DNA of 64,000 nucleotides from JADGGM01 sp035277485 (lineage in GTDB: Bacteria; Gemmatimonadota; Gemmatimonadetes; Gemmatimonadales; Gemmatimonadaceae), in assembly GCA_035277485.1 (NCBI GenBank), contig DATEKK010000155.1, forward strand, positions 1 to 64,000, written 5' to 3'. Position 1 is the stretch's first letter. Every line of letters begins with the position of its first letter. The position numbers and the translations under genes were made by a program. Shown here in pieces: positions 7,403-16,098 of this stretch. Under the pieces are notes generated by a model. That model saw nothing but the letters and a program-made list of their open reading frames with translations. It was not told the origin of the DNA and ran no database searches.

Positions 7403-8883
7403 CCGATCGCACGCACGCCATGCCGGCGCAGTCCAAGGTCGGCGTTCTGTTCGTGTCGGACCAGCCGGCTCGGCTGCAGGCGTTGCGCCAGAGCGCGCTC
7501 GCCGGCCGCGAGGTGTTTTTGTGGACGGGCGACCACCACCGCGTGCCCGAATGGTCCGTCCCGTTGCGCGGCGATCCGTCCAAGCCGGAGACGTATGCCG
7601 CGCTCGAAGGGCGCGACGCGATCGCCGTCATCGATCTCGCGGACGAGGCGCAGGCGCGCCGCGTGGCGCAAGCCGTGCGCGTCGCATTCCCGCCGACCTC
7701 GATCCTGGTAATCGACCATTGGCGACGCGCGCACCGCGGCACCGCAGCCGACGGACTCCGGTGGTTGGACGAAGGCGAGTTGCTCGCCGACGCCATCGAG
7801 CTGGTCGTGCGCCGGGTCGCGTCGCACAAGCGGTTGCGCGGACTCCGGCGCGCGCTGCGCGGCCGCCGCACGTGCGCCTTTCTCGTGCAGAACGACCCGG
7901 ACCCGGACGCCATCGCCTCCGCCCTCGCGCTGCGGCGAGCGTTAGGCCTGCGTCCCGAGCGGTCGCCGATCATTACGTTAGGCTACGTCACCCGTCCCGA
8001 AAACCGCCGCCTCATCGAGGAGTTGGGCATCGTCGTCAAGCACGTGACGCGGCGCCGCCTCGCCGAGCTCGCGCCGCTGGTGCTGGTCGACGTGCAGCCG
8101 CCGTACTTCACGGTGCCGCTGCCCGAGGTCGCCGCGGTGGTCGACCACCATCCGACCACCGGCATGTATCGCGCGGCCTTCCGCGACGTGCGCACCTGGT
8201 TCGGCGCGAGCGCCACGATGGCCGCCGAGTATCTGCTCGCGGCCGACGAGAAAGAGATCGCGACGCCGCTGGCGACGGCGCTCCTCTACGGCATCGTGAC
8301 CGACACCAAGTCGCTCTCGCGTTCGGCCAGCGATGACGACCTGCAGATGTTCGCGTACCTGTTCCCGCGCGCCGACCAGGCGATGCTGCGGCGTATCCAA
8401 CATCCGTCCTACGGGACGCTCGCGCTCAAGCGGTTCGGCGAAGCGCTCAAGCGGCCGCGCGTGCACGACGGCCTCGCGTACGTGCACTTGGGGCGTCTCC
8501 CGGAAGATCAGGAGCACATCGTCGCGCAGCTCGCGGAATTCTGTCTGGGTATGGCCGGCGCGTCAGTGTCCGCCGTGTCGGGCGTGTTCGGACCGAACCT
8601 GGTGATGAGCACGCGCGCGCTGTCGCCCGACGCTCGGTTAGGCGACAGGTTGCGGACGACGTTCAAGCGCTACGGCAGCGCCGGCGGACACCCGGTGATG
8701 GCCAAGGCCGTGATGGATCTCGAGGCCTGGCGCCGCGACCACCCGTTCCGCGATGCGCGCTCGCTCGAGCGCACGGTGCAGCAGGCGCTGCGGAAGACAC
8801 TGCATACGTCGCCTAACGGAACGTCGCCGCACGGGGCGCGGCCCGCGCTCAGCTCGCCTTCCGGAGCACCAGCGCGGCGTTGA
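7399..8883 (+). CDS. DHH-family phosphoesterase with N-terminal Rossmann-like domain
   Basis: A protein of 494 residues from the coupled GTG 7399 (487 from ATG 7420). Residues 15-115 resemble a TrkA-N/RCK nucleotide-binding fold (GVLFVSDQPARLQAL, GDPSKPETYAAL). After it comes a DHH phosphoesterase domain: QNDPDPDAIASALAL, then VDHHPTT with the signature His-His, and a DHHA1-like end with GSAGGHPVMAKA. NrnA-type DHH enzymes degrade nanoRNA, pAp or cyclic dinucleotides; which applies here is unknown. The Rossmann-DHH fusion suggests nucleotide or ion sensing. The last 35 bases overlap the convergent ketosynthase gene. Confidence 0.85.
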   Translation: MTDRTHAMPAQSKVGVLFVSDQPARLQALRQSALAGREVFLWTGDHHRVPEWSVPLRGDPSKPETYAALEGRDAIAVIDLADEAQARRVAQAVRVAFPPTSILVIDHWRRAHRGTAADGLRWLDEGELLADAIELVVRRVASHKRLRGLRRALRGRRTCAFLVQNDPDPDAIASALALRRALGLRPERSPIITLGYVTRPENRRLIEELGIVVKHVTRRRLAELAPLVLVDVQPPYFTVPLPEVAAVVDHHPTTGMYRAAFRDVRTWFGASATMAAEYLLAADEKEIATPLATALLYGIVTDTKSLSRSASDDDLQMFAYLFPRADQAMLRRIQHPSYGTLALKRFGEALKRPRVHDGLAYVHLGRLPEDQEHIVAQLAEFCLGMAGASVSAVSGVFGPNLVMSTRALSPDARLGDRLRTTFKRYGSAGGHPVMAKAVMDLEAWRRDHPFRDARSLERTVQQALRKTLHTSPNGTSPHGARPALSSPSGAPARR

Positions 8884-10087
8884 TCCCGCCGAACCCGAAC
8901 GAGTTCGACAGCAACAGCTCGGGTTGCGCCGGGCGCCCCACGCGCGGGATGTAGTCCAGGTCGCACCCGTCGCCCGGCGTCGCCAGGTTCACGGTGGGCG
9001 GCAGCCAGTCGCGCGTCATCGCCAGTGCGCAGATCGCCGCCTCGATCGCCCCGCTCGCGCCTAACGCATGGCCGTAGTACCCCTTGGTCCCGCTCACCTG
9101 CATGCGGTACGCGTGATCGCCGAACACGCGCTTGATCGCGAGCGTTTCGGTCGCGTCGTTGAGCGGTGTCGAGCTGCCGTGCGCGTTCACGTAGTCGATC
9201 TCGGCGGGACTCACGTGCGCGTCATCGAGCGCGCGCCGCATCGAGGTCGCCGCCTGCGAGCCGTCGGGCCTCGGCGCGGTCATGTGGTACGCGTCGTTGG
9301 ACATCCCGTAGCCCAACACCTCGCCGTAGATCGGCGCGCCGCGCGCGATCGCGCGATCGCGCTCCTCCAGCACCAGCACCGACGCCGCCTCGGCCATCAC
9401 GAACCCGTCCCGGTCGCGGTCGAACGGACGGCTCGCGCTCGCCGGGTCGTCGTTGCGCGTGGACATCGCGCGGATGATCGCGAACGCACCGAAGCACAGC
9501 GGCCAGAGGGGCGCCTCGGCACCGCCGCAGATCATCACGTCGGCGTAGCCATCGCGAATCTGCCGGAACCCGTCGCCGATCGCGATCGTGCCCGACGCAC
9601 AGCTCATGGCGTTCGTGCTGTTGGGGCCCTGCGCGCCGAATTCGATGGCGATGTTGCAGCTCGCCGCGCCGCCGAACACCATGAGCGCGAGCGCCGGATC
9701 CACGTCGCGCAGCCCGCCGCGATAGTACACGCCGCACTGTTCTTCCGCGTACCCCACGCCGCCTAACGCGGTGCCCATCATCGTCCCCACGCGCTCCTTG
9801 TCTTCGGCGGCCAGATCGAGGTGCGCATCTTCGATCGCCATGCGCGCCGCGGCCACCGAGAACTGTCCAAAGCGGTCCAACCGGCGCGCACGCTTCTTCT
9901 CCAGGAAATCGTCAGGCTCGAAGTCCCGCACTTCGGCCGCGAGATGGCTCCGAAACGGCGACGGGTCGAACCGCGACACTTCCGTGACCGCCGACCGTTG
10001 CGTGCGCAATCCGCACCACAGGCCATCCACGGTCGTTCCAATGGGAGTGATGCAGCCGATGCCGGTGATCACCACGCGACGAGACAT
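8849..10087 (-). CDS. Beta-ketoacyl-ACP synthase II-like ketosynthase
   Basis: A 412-residue thiolase-fold condensing enzyme. The start MSRRVVITGIGCITPIG is typical of FabF. The nucleophilic Cys is in MSCASGTIAIGD, the first His in NAHGSSTPLND and the second in GTKGYYGHALGASGA. Sequence alone does not separate housekeeping FabF from a pathway ketosynthase. Its position last in a coupled set of FAD oxidoreductase, flavin reductase, methyltransferase and cyclase-like genes, with no fabD, fabG or acpP nearby, favours a dedicated pathway. It starts 43 bases after the cyclase-like gene and its 3' end overlaps the convergent DHH gene. Confidence 0.9.
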   Translation of the reverse strand: MSRRVVITGIGCITPIGTTVDGLWCGLRTQRSAVTEVSRFDPSPFRSHLAAEVRDFEPDDFLEKKRARRLDRFGQFSVAAARMAIEDAHLDLAAEDKERVGTMMGTALGGVGYAEEQCGVYYRGGLRDVDPALALMVFGGAASCNIAIEFGAQGPNSTNAMSCASGTIAIGDGFRQIRDGYADVMICGGAEAPLWPLCFGAFAIIRAMSTRNDDPASASRPFDRDRDGFVMAEAASVLVLEERDRAIARGAPIYGEVLGYGMSNDAYHMTAPRPDGSQAATSMRRALDDAHVSPAEIDYVNAHGSSTPLNDATETLAIKRVFGDHAYRMQVSGTKGYYGHALGASGAIEAAICALAMTRDWLPPTVNLATPGDGCDLDYIPRVGRPAQPELLLSNSFGFGGINAALVLRKAS

Positions 10088-10130
10088 GTCGTTCACGCCA
10101 AGCGTTCGAGGATCGAATGTGCGCGCGCCG

Positions 10131-10652
10131 TCACCGGCGCTCGGCCACCGCGGCCAAACCAGCAAGCGTTCGGCTCGCGATGCCATGAATGAACACGGGC
10201 CCGATCACGTGTCGGGCCGCTGTCACACCAATCAACGGCCACGTTGGGCCGTTCCAGGAATGCAGGATGCGCACATGCACACCATCGTCGCGCTCCACGA
10301 ATGACCACTCCACTTCCATCCCGCGCGTGATGCCGCGCACGTGGCGAAAGCGAATCGCCGGACGTACGGAATCGACGGCCATCTCCGACGTCCACCACGT
10401 TGGCCAAGGCATTGGCCCGAATGAACGAGTCGCTGACATCGCGACGAGCCCGCCTCCTGTTTCGTCCCGCGCCTCGAATCGGACCCAACGATAGTGCGCG
10501 AGATGGTCCGGCCACCGATCGACGTCGCGTGCCAGCGCAAACATCGTGCGGACAGGTGCGCGAACCACGCGTTCGTCGGTGACGTTCATCGCCCATCCGG
10601 CCGGCATGGCCGGGAGTTGGACGGGCTCGCGCAATGCGCGCGGTGCAGTCAC
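10131..10652 (-). CDS. SRPBCC (polyketide cyclase/dehydrase-like) protein
   Basis: A 173-residue protein whose core from about residue 20 reads as a START/SRPBCC hydrophobic-pocket domain: VRAPVRTMFALARDVDRWPDHLAHY at the N terminus is the classic opening, and HSWNGPTWPLIG sits near the end. Members bind or cyclise aromatic polyketides, lipids or quinones. The start GTG 10652 overlaps the stop of the methyltransferase gene (GTGA); an internal ATG at 10589 would remove a short leader. In this cluster a role on the ketosynthase product is reasonable but inferred. Confidence 0.75.
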   Translation of the reverse strand: MTAPRALREPVQLPAMPAGWAMNVTDERVVRAPVRTMFALARDVDRWPDHLAHYRWVRFEARDETGGGLVAMSATRSFGPMPWPTWWTSEMAVDSVRPAIRFRHVRGITRGMEVEWSFVERDDGVHVRILHSWNGPTWPLIGVTAARHVIGPVFIHGIASRTLAGLAAVAERR

Positions 10653-11359
10653 GAGCCGCGCGACGCCGGCGTCCAGGATGCGGTGACGCGAAAGCCCAAC
10701 CGATAGCGCACGTCGGCTTGCTGCCCAACGGCGAGTTCGACCAACTCGCCCAACTCTCGTCGCGTGAATCCGCGCAGCACCGACAACACGCCATCGTGCC
10801 GGCTCACCGGGTGAAACACGAGCGGGAACGACGCAAGCCAGATACCCGCCGCCGCGAACCAGCTGCGATGCAGATCGCTCACGATCACGCGCAGCCGTGC
10901 CACGCGGTGCACCTCGCGCAGCACGGCCATCGCATCCGCGCGCTCGAAGTGGTGCAGCACCTGCGAGCACATCGCGATGTCCACGCTGCGATCGGCGAGC
11001 GGCAACTGCAGCGCGTCCGCGGACACGGCGATCGTCTGCTCGCTCGCGATGCGCGCCAACATCTCGGATTGTTCGATGCCGATGGTCTCGAGGTGGACGC
11101 CGCGGCGATGCCACCACGCGGTGGCGGCGGCCGGGATGTCGCCGCGGCCCGTGCCCACATCGAGCACCGTGAGGGGACGGCCGGCGGGCGCCCGGCGCAG
11201 CGCGCGCCGGAGCTCGGCGATCACCGCGCGCGTACCTCCGAACAGCGCGTTCGCGCGTGCGACGTCGCCTAACGAGCGGCGGACGACGAGGGCGTCCATC
11301 TGCTCGGCGTCGTCCAGGTATTCTCGCCCGCGGCGCGGGCGCGGCGTGACGGCGATCAC
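10649..11359 (-). CDS. SAM-dependent class I methyltransferase
   Basis: A 236-residue protein with a standard Rossmann methyltransferase core: VLDVGTGRGDIPAAA (motif I), an acidic position in TIGIEQSE, SADALQLPLADRSVDIAMCSQVLHHF (motif II region) and a post-motif in VLREVHRVARLRVIVSDLHRS. It is closest in feel to UbiE-type or small-molecule O/C-methyltransferases. The GTG start at 11359 overlaps the flavin reductase stop and its stop overlaps the cyclase-like start, so it is a central member of the coupled set. The acceptor is unknown. Confidence 0.85.
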   Translation of the reverse strand: MIAVTPRPRRGREYLDDAEQMDALVVRRSLGDVARANALFGGTRAVIAELRRALRRAPAGRPLTVLDVGTGRGDIPAAATAWWHRRGVHLETIGIEQSEMLARIASEQTIAVSADALQLPLADRSVDIAMCSQVLHHFERADAMAVLREVHRVARLRVIVSDLHRSWFAAAGIWLASFPLVFHPVSRHDGVLSVLRGFTRRELGELVELAVGQQADVRYRLGFRVTASWTPASRGS

Positions 11360-11850
11360 CGCTCCAACTGCGCGTAGCCGCCGCGGTAGTACAGCAGCGG
11401 ACGGCCCTCGGCCGCCGCGCCGGCGACCACGTCGCCTAACACAATCATGTGGTCGCCGCCGTCGTAGCGCGCCGCCACATCGCACTCGACGTAGGCGAGG
11501 ATGTCGTCGAGCAGCACGCAGCCCGTCACGCCGCGCGTGTAGCCCAACCCGTCGAACCGATCGTCGCGCTCCTCGGCGAACCGCCGCGAAATTGCTTCCT
11601 GCGCCGTCGTCAGGATGTTGACCGCAAAGCGCGACGCCGTCGCGATCACGGGATACATGTCGGCGCTCCGTTCCACGCAGCACAAGATGCGCGGCGGATC
11701 GAGGCTCACGGAACAGAACGCACTCACGGTCATGCCGTGATCGCGACCCGATTCGTCGACGGCCGTGAGGATGGTGACGCCCGTGGCGAACCGGCCCAGC
11801 GTGCTGCGGAACGTCGGTGCATCGATCATGGTGCGCGCGTTCTCCGTCAT
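11356..11850 (-). CDS. Flavin reductase domain protein
   Basis: A 164-residue protein of the HpaC/RutF-like NAD(P)H:flavin oxidoreductase family: FRSTLGRFATGVTILTA at the N terminus, GMTVSAFCSVSLDPPRILCCV and FAVNILTTAQEAISRRFA. These enzymes supply reduced FMN or FAD to partner monooxygenases. The ATG overlaps the stop of the FAD-oxidoreductase gene (ATGA), which makes that protein or an unlinked monooxygenase the natural partner. The C terminus has the HMIVLGDVV segment usual in the family. Confidence 0.87.
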   Translation of the reverse strand: MTENARTMIDAPTFRSTLGRFATGVTILTAVDESGRDHGMTVSAFCSVSLDPPRILCCVERSADMYPVIATASRFAVNILTTAQEAISRRFAEERDDRFDGLGYTRGVTGCVLLDDILAYVECDVAARYDGGDHMIVLGDVVAGAAAEGRPLLYYRGGYAQLER

Positions 11851-13070
11851 GTGGCGAGCAGGCGGAGAAGATAGCGCACGGAAAGGATTTCGCTTGGCGG
11901 CACGAAATCACCGGCGACGCCGACAAACAGATCCGCCATGTCCTTGCGTTGGCCGAGTGTTGCCGCCGCGCGATTCATGAGGGCGGGCACGGCGACGGCG
12001 AGTGCGACGAGTCGTTCGACGCGCCACTTGCCTCGGAAGGTGCGGCGACGGTCTGCGTCGTAGGCTGCGAGTGTGGCGTCGGCGTCGCGCGGCGACCGGG
12101 CGTCGAGCGCCGACGCGATGTGCGGCGCCAGGAGCTCGCCGCCCAAGAGCGCCGCGTAGATGCCTTCGCCGGTAAACGGATCGTAGAAGTCCGCCGCGTC
12201 GCCCACCAGCGCCGCGCCGCGCGCCCACGCGCGGCGCGCGTGGTGGGCGAACGGCCCCGTCGCTCGCACCGCATCCACACGCTCGGCGCCCGCCAAGCGG
12301 GCGCCGACGTGTGGATGCGCTGCGAGCCACGCGTCGAAGAAGGCCGCCGGCGCTTGGGCGGCGCGCTTGACGCGCGCCGCCGGGGCGACGACGGCCACGT
12401 TCGTCAGCCCGCCGCCCACGTCAGCCAACCCCGCGTACCCATCCCGCTCCACGTGCATCTCCCCGTAGCTCCCCATGTCCGCCACGCCACGATAATGCGC
12501 GATCATCGCGATGCGCCGCGGCCGCCGCCGCGCCCGCGCAAGCCCGAGCCGCCTGGCCACCACCGAACGCAGCCCGTCCGCGCCAACCACGATCTCCGCG
12601 CGCCGCTCCGTGGTTTGTCCGCGCGCCTCGAGCACCTCGACACCGGCTACCGCGCCTCGTGCGTTCCGCACGAGGCCCGTGACCCGTTCTTCCTCGATCA
12701 CGCGCGCACCCGCCATCATTGCTCTCTCGAGCAGAATCGCATCGAGCAACGACCGCCTGAGCGCCAGCCCGCGATCCCGGAACCCGTGAAATCCGTGTGC
12801 CGCCGCGAAATCTCCCCGCAACAATGCTCCGTTAGGCGCCCGGACCATCATGCCCGTCAACTGCGCCGCACCCGCGCGCTCGCATTCGGCGAGCGCGCCC
12901 ATCGCGTCCAGCAATCGCGACGCCTCCGGGCTCAGATACTCGGCGCACGGTTTGTCGCGCGGAAATCGCGCGCGGTCCACTACCAACACGTCGATCCCGC
13001 GCCGCGCGAGGTGCCACGCCGTCGAGCTCCCGGCAGGCCCGCCGCCCACCACGATCACTTGTACGCGTGT
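11847..13070 (-). CDS. FAD-dependent oxidoreductase, geranylgeranyl-reductase type
   Basis: A 407-residue flavoprotein from GTG 13070. VIVVGGGPAGSSTAWHLARRG binds the ADP part of FAD, GADGLRSVVARRL is the second nucleotide motif, and LVGDAADFYDPFTGEGIYAAL contacts the flavin, in the pattern of geranylgeranyl reductases and related monooxygenase-like enzymes. I chose GTG 13070 because GGAGGC lies about 14 bases upstream and it places the Rossmann strand near the N terminus; ATG 13112 would add 14 residues. Substrates in the family are lipids, isoprenoids or aromatic polyketides. It starts the coupled run ending in the ketosynthase. Confidence 0.85.
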   Translation of the reverse strand, partial: TRVQVIVVGGGPAGSSTAWHLARRGIDVLVVDRARFPRDKPCAEYLSPEASRLLDAMGALAECERAGAAQLTGMMVRAPNGALLRGDFAAAHGFHGFRDRGLALRRSLLDAILLERAMMAGARVIEEERVTGLVRNARGAVAGVEVLEARGQTTERRAEIVVGADGLRSVVARRLGLARARRRPRRIAMIAHYRGVADMGSYGEMHVERDGYAGLADVGGGLTNVAVVAPAARVKRAAQAPAAFFDAWLAAHPHVGARLAGAERVDAVRATGPFAHHARRAWARGAALVGDAADFYDPFTGEGIYAALLGGELLAPHIASALDARSPRDADATLAAYDADRRRTFRGKWRVERLVALAVAVPALMNRAAATLGQRKDMADLFVGVAGDFVPPSEILSVRYLLRLLAT

Positions 13071-13365
13071 CACTGCTCGCGTGTCCGCCTCCGTTGTCGG
13101 ACAAGCATCCACGAGTGAGAAAGCGGAGACACCCGGACAAAGGCGGACAAAGCCGATTGATTTGTAACGGGTCGAGATGCCGGGGCTCGAAACAACAAGA
13201 CGGTCTGGTCTTGTCCGTCAGTGTCCGGCCTCGTCCGCGCTGATAGTCGTAAGACTTTCACTGTTATCGGAGGCGGATTCGCACGCGCCTCCCCTCCTCC
13301 GTTGAAAGCCGTTGCCGCCTCTCCTGACGACCCCAACCATGCAATCCGAACTTGAGCCCAGTCGG

Positions 13366-14916
13366 CTACCCGGCCCGCACGCGTTCGCCTAACCGGGCGA
13401 CCCGCTGGAACAAACCCATGTACCGCCAGTGCGGACGTGGCAGGTGCAAGAGCGATGCGAGCCGCGTCAGATACGGCAAAATCACCGAGCGCGAATCGGC
13501 CGAGAACATGAACCGCGGGTGACGCGCCGCAACTTCGCGAAGCCGGGCCACCGCCGTGTCCATCGAGAGCGCGCTCGAGAAATAGAAGCGCGGCACGAGC
13601 AGCGGGTCGTCACGTTCGACGACGCCTTCGTCGAGCGCGATCCGATGCAGCGTGGTGCCCGGATACACACGCAGGCCGACGGTGACATAAACAGCGTCGC
13701 CTCGCTCGAGTCGCTCGGCGGCGAAGGCCAGCGTCTCGTTCAGCGTTTGCATCGTCTCGCCCGGACCGCCCACGAGAAAGATCCACAACACGCCGATGCC
13801 GGCCCGCTCCACTTGCTGCGCAACCTCGCGCACCCGCGCCGCATCGAAGCCCTTCTCCAACCGTTCGAGCACGGGATCGCTCGCGCTCTCGGCCGTGATG
13901 CCTAACCAGCGGAATCCGGCGGCGCGCATCGGGTCGAGGAGATACGGCGGCACCGCGGCGGGCGTGAAATTGGTCGTGTCCAGTTTCACGTTGAGCGATC
14001 GTTTCGTGATCGCCTCGCAGATCGCCGCGGCGTGCCGGGGCGGGGCATTGAACGTCGAGTCGACGAACTCGAAATGCCGCACGCCCGCGTCGCGCACCAG
14101 CTCTTCCATTTCGTCCACGACGTGCTCCGGGTCGCGCAGCCGATACCCCCATCCCTCGACGTTGAGATACGTGCAGTAGATGCACTTGAACACGCACCCG
14201 CGCTTGGTCTGGATGGGCACGGTGCCACCGCGCCGTTCGTACTTCGCGAGGTCGAGCCAGCGGTGCATGCGCGCCGAGGGAAACGCATCGACGTCGGGGT
14301 CGCCGCCGGGCGGCGTGACCACGGTTTTCGAGCTGTCCCGATACACCACGCCGGGAATTCCCGCTGGATTGCGTCCGCCGGACAGCGCGTCGAGCAGCGC
14401 GGTCGTCGCGCGCTCGCCATCGCCGGCCACCGCGAAGTCCACGCCTAACTCGTCGAACAGCGATGCCGGCGCGACGCCGAACGCCGCGCCGCCGGCGATC
14501 ACGCGGGCGCCGGGCGCGGCGTCGCGCAGCGTGCGCAGGACGGCGGCGGCCTCGGGCGTGTAATGCGCGAGCGCGATGAGATCGCTGTTGTCGATGTTGC
14601 GGACCGAGACGCCGATGACGTCCGGTTGGAAGGAGCGGGCCGCGGCGCGGGCGGCGGCATGGGGATCGGAGGCGAAGCAGAGATCCGCCACCCGCACCGA
14701 GTATCCGGCCTGGTCCAACGCCGACGCCACACACGCCACGCCGTTAGGCACGACGGGCATCGGCTGCCGCTCCCGGTTGGTGCTCACGAGGAGCACCTTG
14801 GGACGCGAGGCCGGCGAGCGCGCCGGCCTCGGGTCGCGTGCTAACGGAGCGGACGAGGAAGCGTCGTCACCCGGTTCGTACGAACTGTGTTTGTCCGAGC
14901 AAGAGTGTGCTGCCAT
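13366..14916 (-). CDS. B12-binding-type radical SAM protein
   Basis: A protein of 516 residues if ATG 14916 is used. After a Ser/Pro-rich start of about 40 residues comes a cobalamin-binding-type Rossmann domain (KVLLVSTNRERQPMPVVPNG to about residue 180). The radical SAM core follows with its iron-sulfur cysteines in KRGCVFKCIYCTY. The lower-axial His motif DxHxxG of B12 proteins is not evident, so base-off binding or loss of cobalamin is possible. Such proteins carry out methylations and rearrangements on unactivated carbons, often in lipid or natural-product pathways. The start overlaps the end of the lipoprotein gene by 50 bases. A gap of about 295 bases with no gene separates it from the FAD gene. 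Confidence 0.85.
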   Translation of the reverse strand: MAAHSCSDKHSSYEPGDDASSSAPLARDPRPARSPASRPKVLLVSTNRERQPMPVVPNGVACVASALDQAGYSVRVADLCFASDPHAAARAAARSFQPDVIGVSVRNIDNSDLIALAHYTPEAAAVLRTLRDAAPGARVIAGGAAFGVAPASLFDELGVDFAVAGDGERATTALLDALSGGRNPAGIPGVVYRDSSKTVVTPPGGDPDVDAFPSARMHRWLDLAKYERRGGTVPIQTKRGCVFKCIYCTYLNVEGWGYRLRDPEHVVDEMEELVRDAGVRHFEFVDSTFNAPPRHAAAICEAITKRSLNVKLDTTNFTPAAVPPYLLDPMRAAGFRWLGITAESASDPVLERLEKGFDAARVREVAQQVERAGIGVLWIFLVGGPGETMQTLNETLAFAAERLERGDAVYVTVGLRVYPGTTLHRIALDEGVVERDDPLLVPRFYFSSALSMDTAVARLREVAARHPRFMFSADSRSVILPYLTRLASLLHLPRPHWRYMGLFQRVARLGERVRAG

Positions 14917-15292
14917 TGATGACGTACGTGAACTGCTCTGTGCCCGAGTCCGGCGCCTGGAACGTGATCGACACCGTGCTGCCGTTCGCCGTCCACGTGC
15001 CGTTCTTGACCGTCGTATCCGACACGCTCGTCGTGATGTCGAACGTGATCACGGTCAGCGACGCGGTGCCATCGGCGTTGAACGCCCAGATCGTCTGCTG
15101 ATTCGTCGGATCGCCGCTCACCGTGTCCACTATTGTCGATGACCAGCTGCCAACGAGATTACTGTCCAGTTGTCCGCCGCCACCACCTCCGCCCCCGCCC
15201 GTCCCGGTATTGAATCCGCCGTTATTGAAGTACTGCGGCGTCGTCGTGTCGATGCAGGCCACCGCCACGACCGCGAGCGCCACGAACGCCAC
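14867..15292 (-). CDS. Secreted lipoprotein, lipocalin-like
   Basis: A 141-residue exported protein if GTG 15292 is the start. A hydrophobic leader ends in VAVAC, a plausible lipobox, so the mature protein would be lipid-anchored at Cys13. Next is a Gly linker (nine consecutive Gly), then a beta-rich domain with LVGSWSSTIVDT, FNADGTASLTVITFD and GTWTANGSTVSITF, the pattern of small lipocalin-like domains. The leader lacks the usual positive residues, while the preceding in-frame codons encode Arg, so the true start may lie slightly upstream at an unusual codon. The 3' end overlaps the radical SAM gene. Confidence 0.65.
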   Translation of the reverse strand: MAFVALAVVAVACIDTTTPQYFNNGGFNTGTGGGGGGGGGQLDSNLVGSWSSTIVDTVSGDPTNQQTIWAFNADGTASLTVITFDITTSVSDTTVKNGTWTANGSTVSITFQAPDSGTEQFTYVINGSTLLLGQTQFVRTG

Positions 15293-15309
15293 CCGCGCGA
15301 TCGCTGTCC

Positions 15310-16098
15310 TTATCGCATGCCGGCCAGCATCAGCGCGACCACTGCTCCCGTGAGCCCCGCCAGCAGGTTCACCCCGTCGTTGTCCAACCATGGAATGCCT
15401 CCGATCCGTTGCGCGACGTCGCCGCAAGTGTGCACGGCCCGTTCGGTGAGCACTCCGCATCGAGTGCATCTCCGTCGAGACTGCAGGATCGCGCCGGCGA
15501 ACGAATCCGCCAACGCGCCCGCAAATCCGCCAGCGGCCGCGGCGACCGCAACGTGTGGTGGCCAGTGCACGAGCCACGCCATCACCCCAACGAATGCCCC
15601 CCCGGCGACGCTTGCGAGGAGGCCGGCGATCGTGACGCCACCGGACGTTCCGGCGGCGACCCGTCGCCACGTCGTGATCAATCGCGGGGACCGGGACGAA
15701 AGTGTTCCCACCTCCGTACCCCATGTATCCGCCGAAGCGGCTGCAAGTGCCCCACCACCGATCGCCATACAGGCAATGGCCGGAGTCACGAGTGAGGCAA
15801 GCGCTGCGAGGGCGAACAACCCCCCGTTGGCCAGCACCTGCACCGCGTCCCGTGTTCCGCCTTTGGCGACGACGGATTCGGTGCGGCGCAACTTGTTTTC
15901 GCGTTGGGCGCGCGAAAGTGCGGTACCGGTCACAAAGAAAGCAAAAAGAAGAGCAGCCCAGGACCATCCCGCGACGACCGCTGCCGTGCCGACGACTAGC
16001 GCGGCGATACCGCCACTCGGGGAGAGCGCACGCATGCGCCACGCGACCAACGCGATCGCGCACGCGAGTGCGAACCCGACGGCCGTGCGCGCGATCAC
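15310..16098 (-). CDS. DUF92 family integral membrane protein
   Basis: A 262-residue polytopic membrane protein. It begins at GTG 16098 inside the stop of the zinc-finger gene (GTGA). Family features are SPSGGIAALVVGT, SRAQRENKLRR, GGTRDAVQVLANGG, the acidic SADTWGTEVGTLS and a C-terminal NDGVNLLAGLTGA. DUF92 includes plant VTE6, a phytyl-phosphate kinase, so a prenyl or lipid phosphate substrate is likely, but no bacterial activity can be assigned here. About six hydrophobic segments are visible. A CTRCG...HTCG cysteine pair lies near residues 200-220. Confidence 0.85.
   Translation of the reverse strand: MIARTAVGFALACAIALVAWRMRALSPSGGIAALVVGTAAVVAGWSWAALLFAFFVTGTALSRAQRENKLRRTESVVAKGGTRDAVQVLANGGLFALAALASLVTPAIACMAIGGGALAAASADTWGTEVGTLSSRSPRLITTWRRVAAGTSGGVTIAGLLASVAGGAFVGVMAWLVHWPPHVAVAAAAGGFAGALADSFAGAILQSRRRCTRCGVLTERAVHTCGDVAQRIGGIPWLDNDGVNLLAGLTGAVVALMLAGMR

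Noticed and set aside
13071..13365. tRNA or small RNA gene suggested by GGGTCGAGATGCC-like sequence
   Set aside because: No cloverleaf can be drawn and no acceptor stem pairs; the repeated CGGACAAA phrases have no clear structure.
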